Notes under the pieces: model-generated
Seen by the model: the letters and a program-made list of their open reading frames with translations, nothing else
Told to the model about the DNA's origin: nothing
Database searches by the model: none
Origin: Accumulibacter phosphatis
GTDB taxonomy: Bacteria > Pseudomonadota > Gammaproteobacteria > Burkholderiales > Rhodocyclaceae
DNA: 64,000 bases
NCBI RefSeq assembly: GCF_000024165.1
Contig: NC_013194.1
Location: forward strand, 2,418,001-2,482,000
Direction: 5' to 3'
Shown: one piece after another, positions 46,991 through 55,546 of the stretch
Layout of the letters: each line of letters begins with the position of its first letter
Numbering within the stretch: the stretch's first letter is position 1
Translations under genes and position numbers: made by a program

Positions 46991-47970
46991 CCGCCAGCAT
47001 CGACAGTTTCGCCACCGGCCCGATGTGGGCCGGCTTCATCGCCTTCGTCATTGCCATGCTGGCGCTGGATCTGTTCGTCTTCGGCGGCCACAAGTCGCAC
47101 AAGGTCTCCGTCAAGGAGGCTCTGGCCTGGGTGATCGCCTGGGTCTGTCTGGCGCTTGCCTTCGCCGGCCTGCTCTGGTGGTACCTCAACGGCACGCTGG
47201 GCGCCGAGGTGGCGCACAAGAAGACGCTGGAATTCCTCGCCGGCTACCTGATCGAACAGTCGCTGTCGGTCGACAACATGTTCGTCTTCGTCATGATCTT
47301 CGGCTACTTCGCCGTGCCGCCCGAGTTGCAGCGCCGCGTACTGCTCTACGGCGTGCTCGGGGCCATCGTCATGCGCGCGGGAATGATCCTCGCCGGCGTC
47401 TGGCTGGTGACGCAGTTCGCCTGGATCCTCTATGTCTTCGGCGCCTTCCTGGTCGTCACCGGCATCAAGATGTTGATCTTTGCCGAAGCCGAGCCCGACC
47501 TCGAGCGCAACCCGCTCTTGCGCTGGTTGCGCGGGCACCTGCGCATCACGCCGAACTTCCACGGCGAGTCCTTCTTCGTGCGCCAGAACGGCATCCTGTG
47601 GGCGACCCCGATGTTCCTGGTCCTGGTGCTGATCGAGGCCAGCGACGTGGTGTTCGCGGTGGACAGCATCCCGGCCATCTTTGCCGTGACGACGGACCCG
47701 TTCATCGTGTTCACCTCGAACATCTTCGCCATCATGGGTCTGCGCGCGCTGTACTTCCTGCTGGCCGACATGGCGGATCGATTCCGTCTGCTCAAGTACG
47801 GTCTGGCCATCGTGCTGGTCTTCATCGGCGGCAAGATGCTCGCCACGCCCTGGTTCCACATGCCGATCCAGTGGTCGCTGTCCATCGTCGGCAGCATCAT
47901 CGCCGTATCGGTCGTGGCCAGTCTTGCCCTGTCGAAACCCCATGCTGCCGCCGCTGGAGAAGACGCATGA
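46987..47970 (+). CDS. TerC-family membrane protein
   Basis: The 327-residue protein with about eight helices is of the TerC/Alx family. Typical stretches are MLALDLFVFGGHKSHKVS, IEQSLSVDNMFVFVMIFGYF, IEASDVVFAVDSIPAIFAVT and FTSNIFAIMGLRALYFLLA. Acidic residues inside the helices (E-x3-DN, DS) are conserved. Members handle metal ions such as Mn2+ or tellurite stress. Its ATG is preceded by AAGGAGG and it overlaps the next gene by ATGA. Confidence 0.93.
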   Translation: MTASIDSFATGPMWAGFIAFVIAMLALDLFVFGGHKSHKVSVKEALAWVIAWVCLALAFAGLLWWYLNGTLGAEVAHKKTLEFLAGYLIEQSLSVDNMFVFVMIFGYFAVPPELQRRVLLYGVLGAIVMRAGMILAGVWLVTQFAWILYVFGAFLVVTGIKMLIFAEAEPDLERNPLLRWLRGHLRITPNFHGESFFVRQNGILWATPMFLVLVLIEASDVVFAVDSIPAIFAVTTDPFIVFTSNIFAIMGLRALYFLLADMADRFRLLKYGLAIVLVFIGGKMLATPWFHMPIQWSLSIVGSIIAVSVVASLALSKPHAAAAGEDA

Positions 47971-48473
47971 GCCAATTGCCCGATCTTCCCGTCCCCATCA
48001 CTTCCGAGCGCGACAACGACGGCCGCCTGGTCGGCCTCGCCTTCGACAGCGTGCCGCCGCCGGCGACGCCGGAAACGAATCCCTGGCTGGTCGCGGTCGA
48101 CGGCTCGGACAGCGCCCTGCGCGCCGTCGCCCATGCCGCGCAGCAGGCCCAAACCATTAACGCCTGCGCTCTGCATCTCGTGCATGTGCAGCCGTGGCTT
48201 TCCAGGGAAGCCGCAGAGGCGAAACTGGCGCACCGCGCCTGGCTGGCCACCGAACGGGCGCGCGCGCTGCTCGACGCGAAAGGACATCCGTGGCGGCTAC
48301 ATGTCGTGATGGGTGACGTTGCCGAGGGAATCCTGCACCTGGCCGGACAGCTTCAGTGCAGCCGCATCGTCATCGGCAGTCGCGGTCTCGGTGTCACGGA
48401 AAGCCTGCTGCTCGGGTCCGTAACCAGCAAACTCATGCACCAGGGTGGTCCAGCCTTGGCGGTAGTGCCATGA
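47967..48473 (+). CDS. Universal stress protein (UspA family)
   Basis: The 168-residue cytosolic protein has a 40-residue N-terminal extension, then the Usp fold: WLVAVDGSDSALRAVAHA and the ATP-binding-type GSRGLGVTESLLLGSVTSKLMHQGG (G-2x-G-9x-G(S/T)). The start is the ATG overlapping the terC stop. It probably senses ATP or stress in step with the other genes of the operon. Confidence 0.93.
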   Translation: MSQLPDLPVPITSERDNDGRLVGLAFDSVPPPATPETNPWLVAVDGSDSALRAVAHAAQQAQTINACALHLVHVQPWLSREAAEAKLAHRAWLATERARALLDAKGHPWRLHVVMGDVAEGILHLAGQLQCSRIVIGSRGLGVTESLLLGSVTSKLMHQGGPALAVVP

Positions 48474-48569
48474 ACATCGCTGTCCTCAGCTTGCACGCGC
48501 TGCCGGTCGACGCCGCCCCGCCAGCGCCGATTTCTTGAGAGCCCCTTTCTTCAACCACAGGAGACTGTA

Positions 48570-49250
48570 ATGCACTATCCGAGAACCCAGGACGTCGCCC
48601 TGCCGCACGGCGGCGCCGCATCCATCCTCGCCACCAACAAGGTGATCCGCAACACCTACATGCTGCTGTCGATGACGCTCCTGTTCGCCGCCGTCACCGC
48701 CGCCGCGTCGGTGGCGCTGAAACTGCCGCATCCGGGCCTGATCATCACGCTGGTCGGCTTCTTCGGCCTGTTGTTCGCCGTCCATAAATTCAAGGACAGC
48801 GGCTGGGGGATTCTCTCCATCTTCGCCCTGACCGGTTTCATGGGCTATACGCTCGGCCCCATCGTCAGCCGCTATCTCGGCCTGCCCAACGGTGGCGAAA
48901 TCGTCATGCAGGCGATGGGCGGTACCGCCGCGATCTTCATCGGGCTGTCGGCCTACGCCCTGACGACGAAGAAGGACTTCAGCTTCATGGGTGGCTTCCT
49001 GATGGTCGGCATCCTGCTCGCCTTCCTTGCCGGCCTGGCGGCGATCTTCTTCGAGATTCCCGCGTTGTCGCTGACCGTCTCGGCCGCCTTCGTGCTGCTG
49101 ATGTCCGCACTCATCCTCTATGAAACGAGCAACATCATCCACGGCGGCGAGACCAACTACCTGCTGGCCACCGTGACCCTGTTCGTCGCCATCTTCAATC
49201 TCTTCACCAGCCTGCTGCAACTGCTCGGGTTCATGAGCGGGGACGATTGA
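48570..49250 (+). CDS. Bax inhibitor-1/YccA-family membrane protein
   Basis: The 226-residue protein has seven helices and fits the BI-1/YccA group. The start MHYPRTQDVALPHGGAASILATNKVIRNTYMLLS is like YccA, and the C-terminal YETSNIIHGGETNYLLATVTLFVAIFNLFTSLLQLLG is the family signature. YccA is known to inhibit FtsH, so membrane-protein quality control is a likely role. This fits HtpX further down the operon. A ribosome site (ACAGGAGAC) precedes the ATG. Confidence 0.93.
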   Translation: MHYPRTQDVALPHGGAASILATNKVIRNTYMLLSMTLLFAAVTAAASVALKLPHPGLIITLVGFFGLLFAVHKFKDSGWGILSIFALTGFMGYTLGPIVSRYLGLPNGGEIVMQAMGGTAAIFIGLSAYALTTKKDFSFMGGFLMVGILLAFLAGLAAIFFEIPALSLTVSAAFVLLMSALILYETSNIIHGGETNYLLATVTLFVAIFNLFTSLLQLLGFMSGDD

Positions 49251-49255
49251 GAACG

Positions 49256-49768
49256 ATGTCTGCCCTGATCCAACGCCTGCGGGCACTGGTGCCCAGCCGC
49301 GAGCAACTCGCCGCCAACCCCTGGCTGCGCGGACTGGCGCCCTATCTCGCGGATCCGAAGCTGTGGCACTGGTCGCGCCGGGGCGTCGCCATGGGCGTGG
49401 CGATCGGCCTGTTCATCGGCTTCCTGATTCCGCTTGCCCAGATCCTGCTCGCCGCTGCGGTAGCGGTGTTCCTGCGCGCCAATGTGGCGGTCGCCGCCGC
49501 CGGCACTCTGGTGACCAACCCGCTGACCGTTCCGCCCATCTACTACGCCGCCTATCACCTGGGCGCCTGGGCGACGGGTGCTTCCCCCACAGCAGCGATC
49601 TCCTTGGCTGACCCCACCAGTATCGGGGCAAATCTCGGGGCGATCGGCATACCGCTGTTCGCCGGCCTGGCGATCGCGGCCAGCTTCGCCGCCGTCGCCA
49701 GTTACCTGCTGATCTCCCAGGTATGGATCTGGCGCGTCTCCACAAAACGACGGAGTGCTCGCCCATGA
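49256..49768 (+). CDS. DUF2062 membrane protein
   Basis: The 170-residue protein starts at the ATG five bases after the upstream stop. Two or three hydrophobic helices surround the family motif VAMGVAIGLFIGFLIPLAQILLA and NVAVAAAGTLVTNPLTVPPIYYAAYHLG. Function is unknown. The stop overlaps the next start by ATGA. Confidence 0.85.
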   Translation: MSALIQRLRALVPSREQLAANPWLRGLAPYLADPKLWHWSRRGVAMGVAIGLFIGFLIPLAQILLAAAVAVFLRANVAVAAAGTLVTNPLTVPPIYYAAYHLGAWATGASPTAAISLADPTSIGANLGAIGIPLFAGLAIAASFAAVASYLLISQVWIWRVSTKRRSARP

Positions 49769-50340
49769 GGCTGTTTTCGCCGCTCTACCGCCGCGCCATG
49801 GTCTGGTCGCGGCATCCGCATGCGCCCTGGTACCTGGGCGGCATGAGCTTCGCCGAGTCCTCGTTCTTCCCCATCCCGCCCGATGTGATGCTGGCGCCGA
49901 TGTGCCTGGCGAATCCACGCCAGGCGTGGCGTCTCGCCCTGCTGACCACCCTGACGTCGGTGGCCGGCGGGCTCTTCGGCTATGCCATCGGCCACCTGGC
50001 CACCGACGCCGTCCTGCCGTGGTTGCAGGACAGCCGTTACTGGCCGGCCTATCAGACCGCCGTCGAATGGTTCGGGCGCTGGGGTTTCTGGGCGGTGTTC
50101 ATCGCCGGTTTCTCGCCGATTCCCTACAAGATGTTCACCATCGCTGCCGGCGCCCTGTCGATGGCCCTGCTACCCTTCACCCTGGCTTCACTGATCGGGC
50201 GCGGCGCGCGCTTCTTCCTCGTGGCTGCCCTGATGGCCTGGGGCGGTGCGCGCATGGAAGCGGCCTTGCACCGCCATGTGGACCGCCTGGGCTGGGCCAC
50301 CGTCGCGCTGCTCGCGCTGGTCGTGCTGGCGTATCGCTGA
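49765..50340 (+). CDS. YqaA/SNARE-associated (VTT-domain) membrane protein
   Basis: The 191-residue inner-membrane protein has the YqaA signature: SFAESSFFPIPPDVMLAPM near residue 28, SVAGGLFGYAIGHL, and FSPIPYKMFTIAAGAL at about 115. It belongs to the DedA/VTT clan linked to lipid scrambling. It is translationally coupled to the DUF2062 gene; its stop is one base before the sodium-channel start. Confidence 0.88.
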   Translation: MRLFSPLYRRAMVWSRHPHAPWYLGGMSFAESSFFPIPPDVMLAPMCLANPRQAWRLALLTTLTSVAGGLFGYAIGHLATDAVLPWLQDSRYWPAYQTAVEWFGRWGFWAVFIAGFSPIPYKMFTIAAGALSMALLPFTLASLIGRGARFFLVAALMAWGGARMEAALHRHVDRLGWATVALLALVVLAYR

Positions 50341-50341
50341 C

Positions 50342-51205
50342 ATGAGCGCCAAAGCCAACATCAGCGACCTCCCGGCCCCCGACGGGCGCCAGCGGGTACG
50401 CGCCTGGATCGAACAGCCGCGTGTGCAGAACTTCATCATCGTGCTGATCCTGCTCAATGCCGCCCTGCTTGGCCTGGAAACCTCGGCCGGCGCGATGGCG
50501 GCGGCCGGCGGGCTGATCCTTGGGCTCGATCGTGCCATCCTGGCGGTGTTCGTCGTCGAAATCGTCTTGCGCCTCCATGCCCACCGTGCGGCTTTCTGGC
50601 GCGACCCGTGGAGTGTGTTCGACTTCGCCGTAGTCGCCATCGCGCTGGTCCCCGCCATCGGCCCGCTGGCCGTACTGCGCGCCCTGCGCGTGCTGCGCGT
50701 GCTGCGTCTCCTGACCATGGTACCGTCGATGCGGCGCGTGGTCGGTGCCTTGCTCGCGGCGATTCCGGGGCTGGGCTCGATCGTCCTGGTGCTGCTGATC
50801 ATCTACTACGTCTTCGCCGTGATCGCCACCAACCTTTTCGCCACGACCCACCCGGAATGGTTCGGCGACATCGGTCGCTCGCTCTATACCCTGTTCCAGA
50901 TCATGACTCTGGAAAGCTGGTCAATGGGCATCGCCCGTCCCGTGATGGAGAGATTTCCCTACGCCTGGGCTTTCTTCGTGCCCTTCATCCTGGTCGCCAC
51001 CTTCACCATGCTCAACCTGTTCATCGCCATCATCGTCAACGCCATGCAAAGCTACAATGAGGCTGAGCAGCACGCTGCAAACGAGGCTGTAGACATGGCG
51101 CGCCAACACATCGAAGCCGACCTGCATGCCGAAATGCGCGGCCTGCGCGACGAAATCCGTGAACTGAAAGCGCTGCTGCCGACCACCGCCGCATCGCCAC
51201 GCTGA
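50342..51205 (+). CDS. Voltage-gated sodium channel (BacNav, ion-transport family)
   Basis: The 287-residue single-domain channel has six helices. The S4 voltage sensor reads VLRALRVLRVLRLLTMVPSMRRVV (arginine every third residue, about 113-136). The pore loop contains the selectivity filter TLESWSM, identical to that of the crystallised NavAb channel, and S6 is FILVATFTMLNLFIAIIVNAM. The C-terminal 50 residues are a coiled coil (HAEMRGLRDEIRELKALL), the known tetramer assembly domain. It should form a homotetrameric Na+-selective channel. It sits in an operon opposite NhaR and next to htpX. Confidence 0.93.
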   Translation: MSAKANISDLPAPDGRQRVRAWIEQPRVQNFIIVLILLNAALLGLETSAGAMAAAGGLILGLDRAILAVFVVEIVLRLHAHRAAFWRDPWSVFDFAVVAIALVPAIGPLAVLRALRVLRVLRLLTMVPSMRRVVGALLAAIPGLGSIVLVLLIIYYVFAVIATNLFATTHPEWFGDIGRSLYTLFQIMTLESWSMGIARPVMERFPYAWAFFVPFILVATFTMLNLFIAIIVNAMQSYNEAEQHAANEAVDMARQHIEADLHAEMRGLRDEIRELKALLPTTAASPR

Positions 51206-51226
51206 ACCACAGCCCAAGGAGAAACC

Positions 51227-52108
51227 ATGAAACGCATTGTCCTGTTCCTCGCCACCAACCTGGCCATCGTGCTCGTTCTGTCCGTCACCATGCGCCTCCT
51301 GGGTGTCGAACCCTACCTCAACGCCAACGGCCTGAATCTCACCTCGCTGCTGATCTTCGCCGCGGTCATGGGCTTCGGCGGTTCCTTCATTTCGCTCGCC
51401 ATTTCCAAGTGGTCGGCGAAGAAAGCCATGGGCGTACAGGTCATCGAGACTCCCAGCAACTCGACCGAATTCTGGCTGTTCGAGACCGTGCGCAAGTATT
51501 CGGCGGAAGCCGGCATCAAGATGCCCGAGGTCGGCATTTACGACGCGCCCGAGGTCAACGCCTTCGCCACCGGCATGACCAGGAACAGTTCGCTGGTCGC
51601 GATCTCCAGCGGGCTGTTGCAGCAGATGTCGAGGAGTGAAGCCGAAGCCGTCATCGGTCACGAAATCGCCCACGTGGCCAACGGCGACATGGTCACGCTG
51701 GCGCTGATCCAGGGCGTGGTGAACACCTTCGTCATGTTCCTCTCGCGCGTTATCGGCCACCTCGTGGATCGGATCGTGTTCAAGACCGAGCGCGGCCAAG
51801 GGCCGGCCTTCTTCGTCACCATGATCGTTGCCGAGCTGGTGCTGGGCGTCCTGGCCTCGATCATCGTCATGTACTTCTCGCGTCAGCGCGAATTCCACGC
51901 TGACCGGGGCGGCGCCAGCCTTGCCGGGCGCCCGAACATGATCGCCGCGCTGGAACGGCTGAACTCGCTGCATCCCGGACCCCTGCCGGACAAGCTGGCT
52001 GCCTTCGGCATCAGTGGCGGTGGCGGTGGTGGCATCAAACGCCTGTTCATGACGCATCCACCGCTGGAGGAACGGATCGAGGCCTTGCGTCGGCAAGGAA
52101 CTGCCTGA
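51227..52108 (+). CDS. htpX: Membrane zinc metalloprotease HtpX
   Basis: The 293-residue protease starts after AAGGAGA. Two N-terminal helices, the zinc motif HEIAH (in AVIGHEIAHVANGDMVTLALIQG, about residue 145), two more helices and the third zinc ligand region SRQREFHADRGGASLAG are as in E. coli HtpX. The C-terminus LFMTHPPLEERIEALRR is typical. It degrades misfolded membrane proteins with FtsH. Last in the operon. Confidence 0.96.
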   Translation: MKRIVLFLATNLAIVLVLSVTMRLLGVEPYLNANGLNLTSLLIFAAVMGFGGSFISLAISKWSAKKAMGVQVIETPSNSTEFWLFETVRKYSAEAGIKMPEVGIYDAPEVNAFATGMTRNSSLVAISSGLLQQMSRSEAEAVIGHEIAHVANGDMVTLALIQGVVNTFVMFLSRVIGHLVDRIVFKTERGQGPAFFVTMIVAELVLGVLASIIVMYFSRQREFHADRGGASLAGRPNMIAALERLNSLHPGPLPDKLAAFGISGGGGGGIKRLFMTHPPLEERIEALRRQGTA

Positions 52109-52152
52109 TAGCGAGAGTCAGGACGACCGAGTCAAAGCAGGCCCGCACCCGG

Positions 52153-52542
52153 ATGACGATCCACGTCGGCGACGTGGCGCTGCGCGAGCGCAATGCCATC
52201 CTCGCCGAGTATTCGCCGGAGCCGACCGGCGCGTCCGTCCAGTACGAGCTGCTGCGCAGGACGGCGCCCTACCTGACGCCGGCCGTCGATGCGCCGGACG
52301 CCGCCTTCAGCGTCGTGCTCTTCGGCAAGGACGTCAGGCCGCCGCCGCGCTGCTTTCTGGCGTGGCCGCCGTTGTGGGCCGACAAGGTGAACGAGGGCGC
52401 GCTGCGGCAGAAGCTGCCGGTCGACGGCCACCCGCGGGGCGTGTACCGGATGGCCGCACCGTCGCCGCACGATAAGGCGTTCTACGAGGCGTTCGCCATC
52501 CGCGCCGGCGACCGCATGTGGCTCGACCCGAACGACCGGTGA
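52153..52542 (+). CDS. Hypothetical protein (129 aa)
   Basis: This is a soluble protein with no motif I recognise; it has a Trp/Pro-rich middle (RCFLAWPPLWADKVNEGALRQKLPVDGHPRGVYRM) and ends in FAIRAGDRMWLDPNDR. It follows htpX by about 45 bases and precedes an exported protein by 20, so all three may share a transcript. No close start alternative. Confidence 0.6.
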   Translation: MTIHVGDVALRERNAILAEYSPEPTGASVQYELLRRTAPYLTPAVDAPDAAFSVVLFGKDVRPPPRCFLAWPPLWADKVNEGALRQKLPVDGHPRGVYRMAAPSPHDKAFYEAFAIRAGDRMWLDPNDR

Positions 52543-52562
52543 CGATTTAGTAAAGGCATGCC

Positions 52563-53318
52563 ATGAAGACGATGACCACGCGGGCGCTCGCCGCCTCGGC
52601 AGCTCTGCTCCTGGCCGGCTCGCTCCTGGCCGCCGAGGGGCCGCCACCCCCGCGCCGGGAGCGCGTGGCCTTCGCCCAGGGCGCATCGTCGGCGACGATC
52701 AAGGGCAGCTTGAAGGGCTACGCCGAAGTCGACTACCTGGTACGGGCGGCGGCCGGCCAGACGCTGCAGGTGAAGCTGCAGGGGAGCAACCTCCAGAACT
52801 ACTTCAACGTACTTCCCCCCGGCTCGGCCAACGCCGCGATGTACGCCGGCAACATGAGCGCGGAGCAGTCCTGGTCCGGCGTCCTGCCGGCCGACGGCGA
52901 CTATGCGATCCGCGTCTACCTGATGCGTCCGGCGGCGCGCCGGAACGAGTCGTCGAAGTACGCGCTGAGCGTGGCGGTGACCGGCAAGCCGCTGCCGCCA
53001 CTGTCCGCGGCGAGCGACGCCAAGGTCGCCGGTAAGGCGTACCACGCGACGGCCAGGGTGCCGTGCACGCTGCCCTACCAGCCGGACGTGAAGGCGTGCG
53101 ACGCGGGCGTCATCCGCCGCGGCAACGACGGCACCGCCACCTTCGAGGCGATCGGTAGCAGCGGGGTGCAGCGGCGCATCCTGTTCGTGCAGGGCAAGCC
53201 GCTGGCCGCCGACACGATGGATCCGGTGACGGCCACGCGGCAGGGCGACGTAACGGTGGTCAAGGTCAGCGACAACGAGCGCTACGACATTCCCGATGCC
53301 TTCCTCAATGGCGGCTGA
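52563..53318 (+). CDS. Exported protein with PPC-like / lysozyme-inhibitor-like domain
   Basis: The 251-residue protein has a signal peptide (MKTMTTRALAASAALLLAGSLLAA). The first mature domain (about 33-145) reads RVAFAQGASSATIKGSLKGYAEVDYLVRAAAGQTLQVKL ... GVLPADGDYAIRVYLMRPAAR. This is the beta-sandwich pattern of PPC domains and of g-type lysozyme inhibitors. A second domain has two Cys (VPCTLPYQPDVKACDAG), probably disulfide-bonded. The periplasmic location is likely; protection of peptidoglycan against lysozyme is one possibility. Confidence 0.7.
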   Translation: MKTMTTRALAASAALLLAGSLLAAEGPPPPRRERVAFAQGASSATIKGSLKGYAEVDYLVRAAAGQTLQVKLQGSNLQNYFNVLPPGSANAAMYAGNMSAEQSWSGVLPADGDYAIRVYLMRPAARRNESSKYALSVAVTGKPLPPLSAASDAKVAGKAYHATARVPCTLPYQPDVKACDAGVIRRGNDGTATFEAIGSSGVQRRILFVQGKPLAADTMDPVTATRQGDVTVVKVSDNERYDIPDAFLNGG

Positions 53319-53406
53319 GATTGATTCGCTGCTCCGGGAGGAGACGCTCGCGCACTTGGCCGATCTGTCGCCCCTGGTCGCAGAAGGGTATGATGTACAA
53401 AATACT

Positions 53407-53419
53407 GCACAGCTTGTGC
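53407..53419 (+). promoter_or_regulatory. Putative operator of the toxin-antitoxin operon
   Basis: GCACA-GCT-TGTGC is a short perfect palindrome 16 bases upstream of the antitoxin ATG. A TATGAT (-10-like) is at 53389-53394. Phd-type antitoxins bind such palindromes to repress their own operon. Confidence 0.4.
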
Positions 53420-53435
53420 GGCACAGGAGGTCACA

Positions 53436-53726
53436 ATGGGTATTTCCGCAAGCGACGTCATCCCGCTCTCGTACGCGCGAGCGAACTTCTCCGAACTGGC
53501 TGACGAGGTCAAGGGCGGCGCCGAGAAGATCATTACCAAGAACGGCGAGAGTTACATTGCCTTGATCGACGCCAACCGTCTGGACTACTACCACCAACTG
53601 GAGCGTGAGCGCATTCATCTCTTGCTGATCGACGAGGCTTCCAGGGGACTCGACGACGTTGCTGCTGGCAAGGTGAAGGACGCCCGCAGCGTGATCCAGG
53701 CCATCAAGCGCCGTCGCAGCGCCTGA
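53436..53726 (+). CDS. Phd/YefM-type antitoxin
   Basis: The 96-residue protein starts after CAGGAGG. The N-terminal Phd domain is clear: VIPLSYARANFSELADEVKGGAEKIITKNGESYIALIDANRL. The C-terminal half is the toxin-neutralising helix region (LIDEASRGLDDVAAGKVKDARSVIQAIKRR). It precedes the toxin gene by 19 bases. Confidence 0.9.
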   Translation: MGISASDVIPLSYARANFSELADEVKGGAEKIITKNGESYIALIDANRLDYYHQLERERIHLLLIDEASRGLDDVAAGKVKDARSVIQAIKRRRSA

Positions 53727-53745
53727 GTCGCAGCCGGGACTGCTT

Positions 53746-54135
53746 GTGCCGAAAGAACCTGTCGTCAAAGTCACGGCGAATTTCGAGCGCAACCTTGAGG
53801 GCATCGAACTATTCCTGGCCGAAGCAGAAGCGCCGCACGCCTTCGACGGCTTGCTGGATGAACTGCTCGCCACGGTGATTCCCAACCTTGAGCGCTTTCC
53901 CGAAATGGGCAGGCCATTCCTGGCCCGCCAACCGCGTTCGGTCGAGACCACCAATGCACTGGCAGCGCTGCGGACAAAGTTGTCGGCACTGACAGCGGAC
54001 GCAGAAGCCTTACGCGAGTACGTCCTCAAGGACTACGTGCTGCTCCACGCGCCGATTGGCGGAGCGATCTACGTGCTCGCCATCAGGCATCAGCGGCAAC
54101 TTTCCTTCGACTTCGAAGGCCATTGGGCAAGATAG
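53746..54135 (+). CDS. ParE/RelE-type toxin
   Basis: The 129-residue toxin starts at a GTG just downstream of the antitoxin. It shows the ParE/RelE fold: VKVTANFERNLEGIELFL at the start, IPNLERFPEMGRPFL in the middle, and the end EYVLKDYVLLHAPIGGAIYVLAIRHQRQLSFDFEGHW. It is longer than typical ParE (about 100 aa) through an insert around residue 60-85. The arginine and histidine near the end (AIRHQRQ) sit where active residues usually lie. The pair converges on the cas genes. Confidence 0.85.
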   Translation: MPKEPVVKVTANFERNLEGIELFLAEAEAPHAFDGLLDELLATVIPNLERFPEMGRPFLARQPRSVETTNALAALRTKLSALTADAEALREYVLKDYVLLHAPIGGAIYVLAIRHQRQLSFDFEGHWAR

Positions 54136-54215
54136 GCTGACGCCAAGCAGCTCGACGCCGCCCTGTTCGCAACCGGCAAGCCGCAACCCGCAACCCAAGG
54201 GCGCCCGCCAGCCAC

Positions 54216-54521
54216 TCAAGCCATCGCCGCCGGCAACCCGGTCCACACGATTCCCGCCGGCAGGCTGGCGCGGCCGATGCGACCCTGGAAACCGCGTAGC
54301 GGCAGCGCATAGCAGCGCACATCGTCGGCGCGCGGGTCGATCAGCTCGCCGATCTCTTCCAGGCAGCAATCCTTGTCGGCTTCGCTGCCGATGAGCAGGA
54401 AGATGCTGTATTCGAGCGGCGTCGCATGCCGGCACATCCGGCGATGGATGCGCAGCAGGCGGCGCGGCTCGCTGATGTCGTAGCCGATCACGAAAGCCAG
54501 CGCCGACCTCTCAGAAGCCAT
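54216..54521 (-). CDS. cas2: CRISPR-associated Cas2 (second copy, downstream of cas1)
   Basis: The 101-residue protein has the Cas2 ferredoxin fold: first strand AFVIGYDIS (catalytic Asp), RLLRIHRRMCRHATPLEYSIFLL and a DCCLEEIGELIDPRADDVRCYALP tail. The start overlaps the last 11 bases of cas1. It differs clearly from the first Cas2 (55547-55834), so it is a separate paralogue rather than a recent duplicate. It may form the Cas1-Cas2 integrase as a mixed dimer. Confidence 0.88.
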   Translation of the reverse strand: MASERSALAFVIGYDISEPRRLLRIHRRMCRHATPLEYSIFLLIGSEADKDCCLEEIGELIDPRADDVRCYALPLRGFQGRIGRASLPAGIVWTGLPAAMA

Positions 54522-55530
54522 CGCCCGTCTCCTCGTCGGCAACGCCGGCATCCGCAGCGGGGTCGCCGATCGGCGGCGAGCAGGGCGCCTCGACCGCAGC
54601 CGCCTGCATGATCGCGCTCGCCACGTCCGACACACTCTCGGCGAGCAGCTTGCGCAGGCGCGCGGCGACCTCCTCCCATTCGCCGTAAAAGCGCGCGCGT
54701 CCGGCCTTGCCGAGCAGGCAGCCGCTCTCGGTCGTCGAGAAGCCCTCGGCGCGCAGCTTCTCCGAGCGAAACAGCATCAGCGCGTGCCGATCGACCTCGA
54801 CGCGCAGCGGCTCGACGAGGTCGCAGGCCAACGACTCGCGACCGAAGTCGAGCGCGTGATAGAAGCCGACGAAGGGATCCAGCCCGGCGCCGTAGAGCGC
54901 CAGCACCGCCTCGGCGTGCAGCAGCGTGTAGCCGAGCGACAGCATCGCGTTCACCGGATCGCGCGGCGGCCGGCGGTTGCGACCGCTGAACTTCAGGCGC
55001 TCCGGCAGCAGATCGGCAAAGCCCTCGAAGTACGCCGCCGCGCCAGCGCCTTCGAGGCCGCGCAGCGACCCGAGCGAGCCTTGCTCGTCTACCGCCGCGA
55101 TGCTCGTCGCCAGGCGCCGCAAGCTCAGCGTCAGCAGGTAACGCGAGTGCGGCTCGCTGTCCCGGCGCTCGGTCAGGAAAGTGGCTTGCGCGCGCAGCTT
55201 CGCCTCGACGATCGCGCGCGCAAAGCGCAGACAGAAATCGCCATCGAGCGACAGCCGGTATTGCGCCACCCGCCGCGCCGCGTCGTTGTGCGGGCGGCCG
55301 AGCAACATCGTCGGCACCGCCTTGCGGCCGGAGAGGACGACCACGCCGATGCCGCGCTCGCCGAGTTTGCCGAGCAGCGCCGACGACAGCGTCACGTCGC
55401 CGCGCATGAACACGCGCGACAGCGGCGCCAGCGGCACCGTGCCGATGCGCTCGCCGTTCTCGTAGAAGACCAGCGCCTCGCCGTCGGCCTTCAGCGTCAC
55501 GCCGCGTCGATCCACATACAGGCTTGTCAT
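54511..55530 (-). CDS. cas1: CRISPR-associated integrase Cas1
   Basis: The 339-residue integrase inserts new spacers. The N-terminal beta-domain starts MTSLYVDRRGVTLKADGEALVFYENG; the C-terminal helical domain has the metal ligands E in RGLEGAGAAAYF, H in GFYHALDFGRESLACDL and the acidic DLVEPLR. The last 40 residues are an extension rich in Ala and acidic residues beyond the usual fold. The gene lies 16 bases after the first cas2. Confidence 0.96.
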   Translation of the reverse strand: MTSLYVDRRGVTLKADGEALVFYENGERIGTVPLAPLSRVFMRGDVTLSSALLGKLGERGIGVVVLSGRKAVPTMLLGRPHNDAARRVAQYRLSLDGDFCLRFARAIVEAKLRAQATFLTERRDSEPHSRYLLTLSLRRLATSIAAVDEQGSLGSLRGLEGAGAAAYFEGFADLLPERLKFSGRNRRPPRDPVNAMLSLGYTLLHAEAVLALYGAGLDPFVGFYHALDFGRESLACDLVEPLRVEVDRHALMLFRSEKLRAEGFSTTESGCLLGKAGRARFYGEWEEVAARLRKLLAESVSDVASAIMQAAAVEAPCSPPIGDPAADAGVADEETGDGF

Positions 55531-55546
55531 CGCTTCACTCCCGCAA

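Noticed and set aside
48470..48538. 22-codon frame overlapping the uspA stop (MNIAVLSLHALPVDAAPPAPIS)
   Set aside because: Too short and without conservation evidence; no independent support beyond an ATGA overlap.
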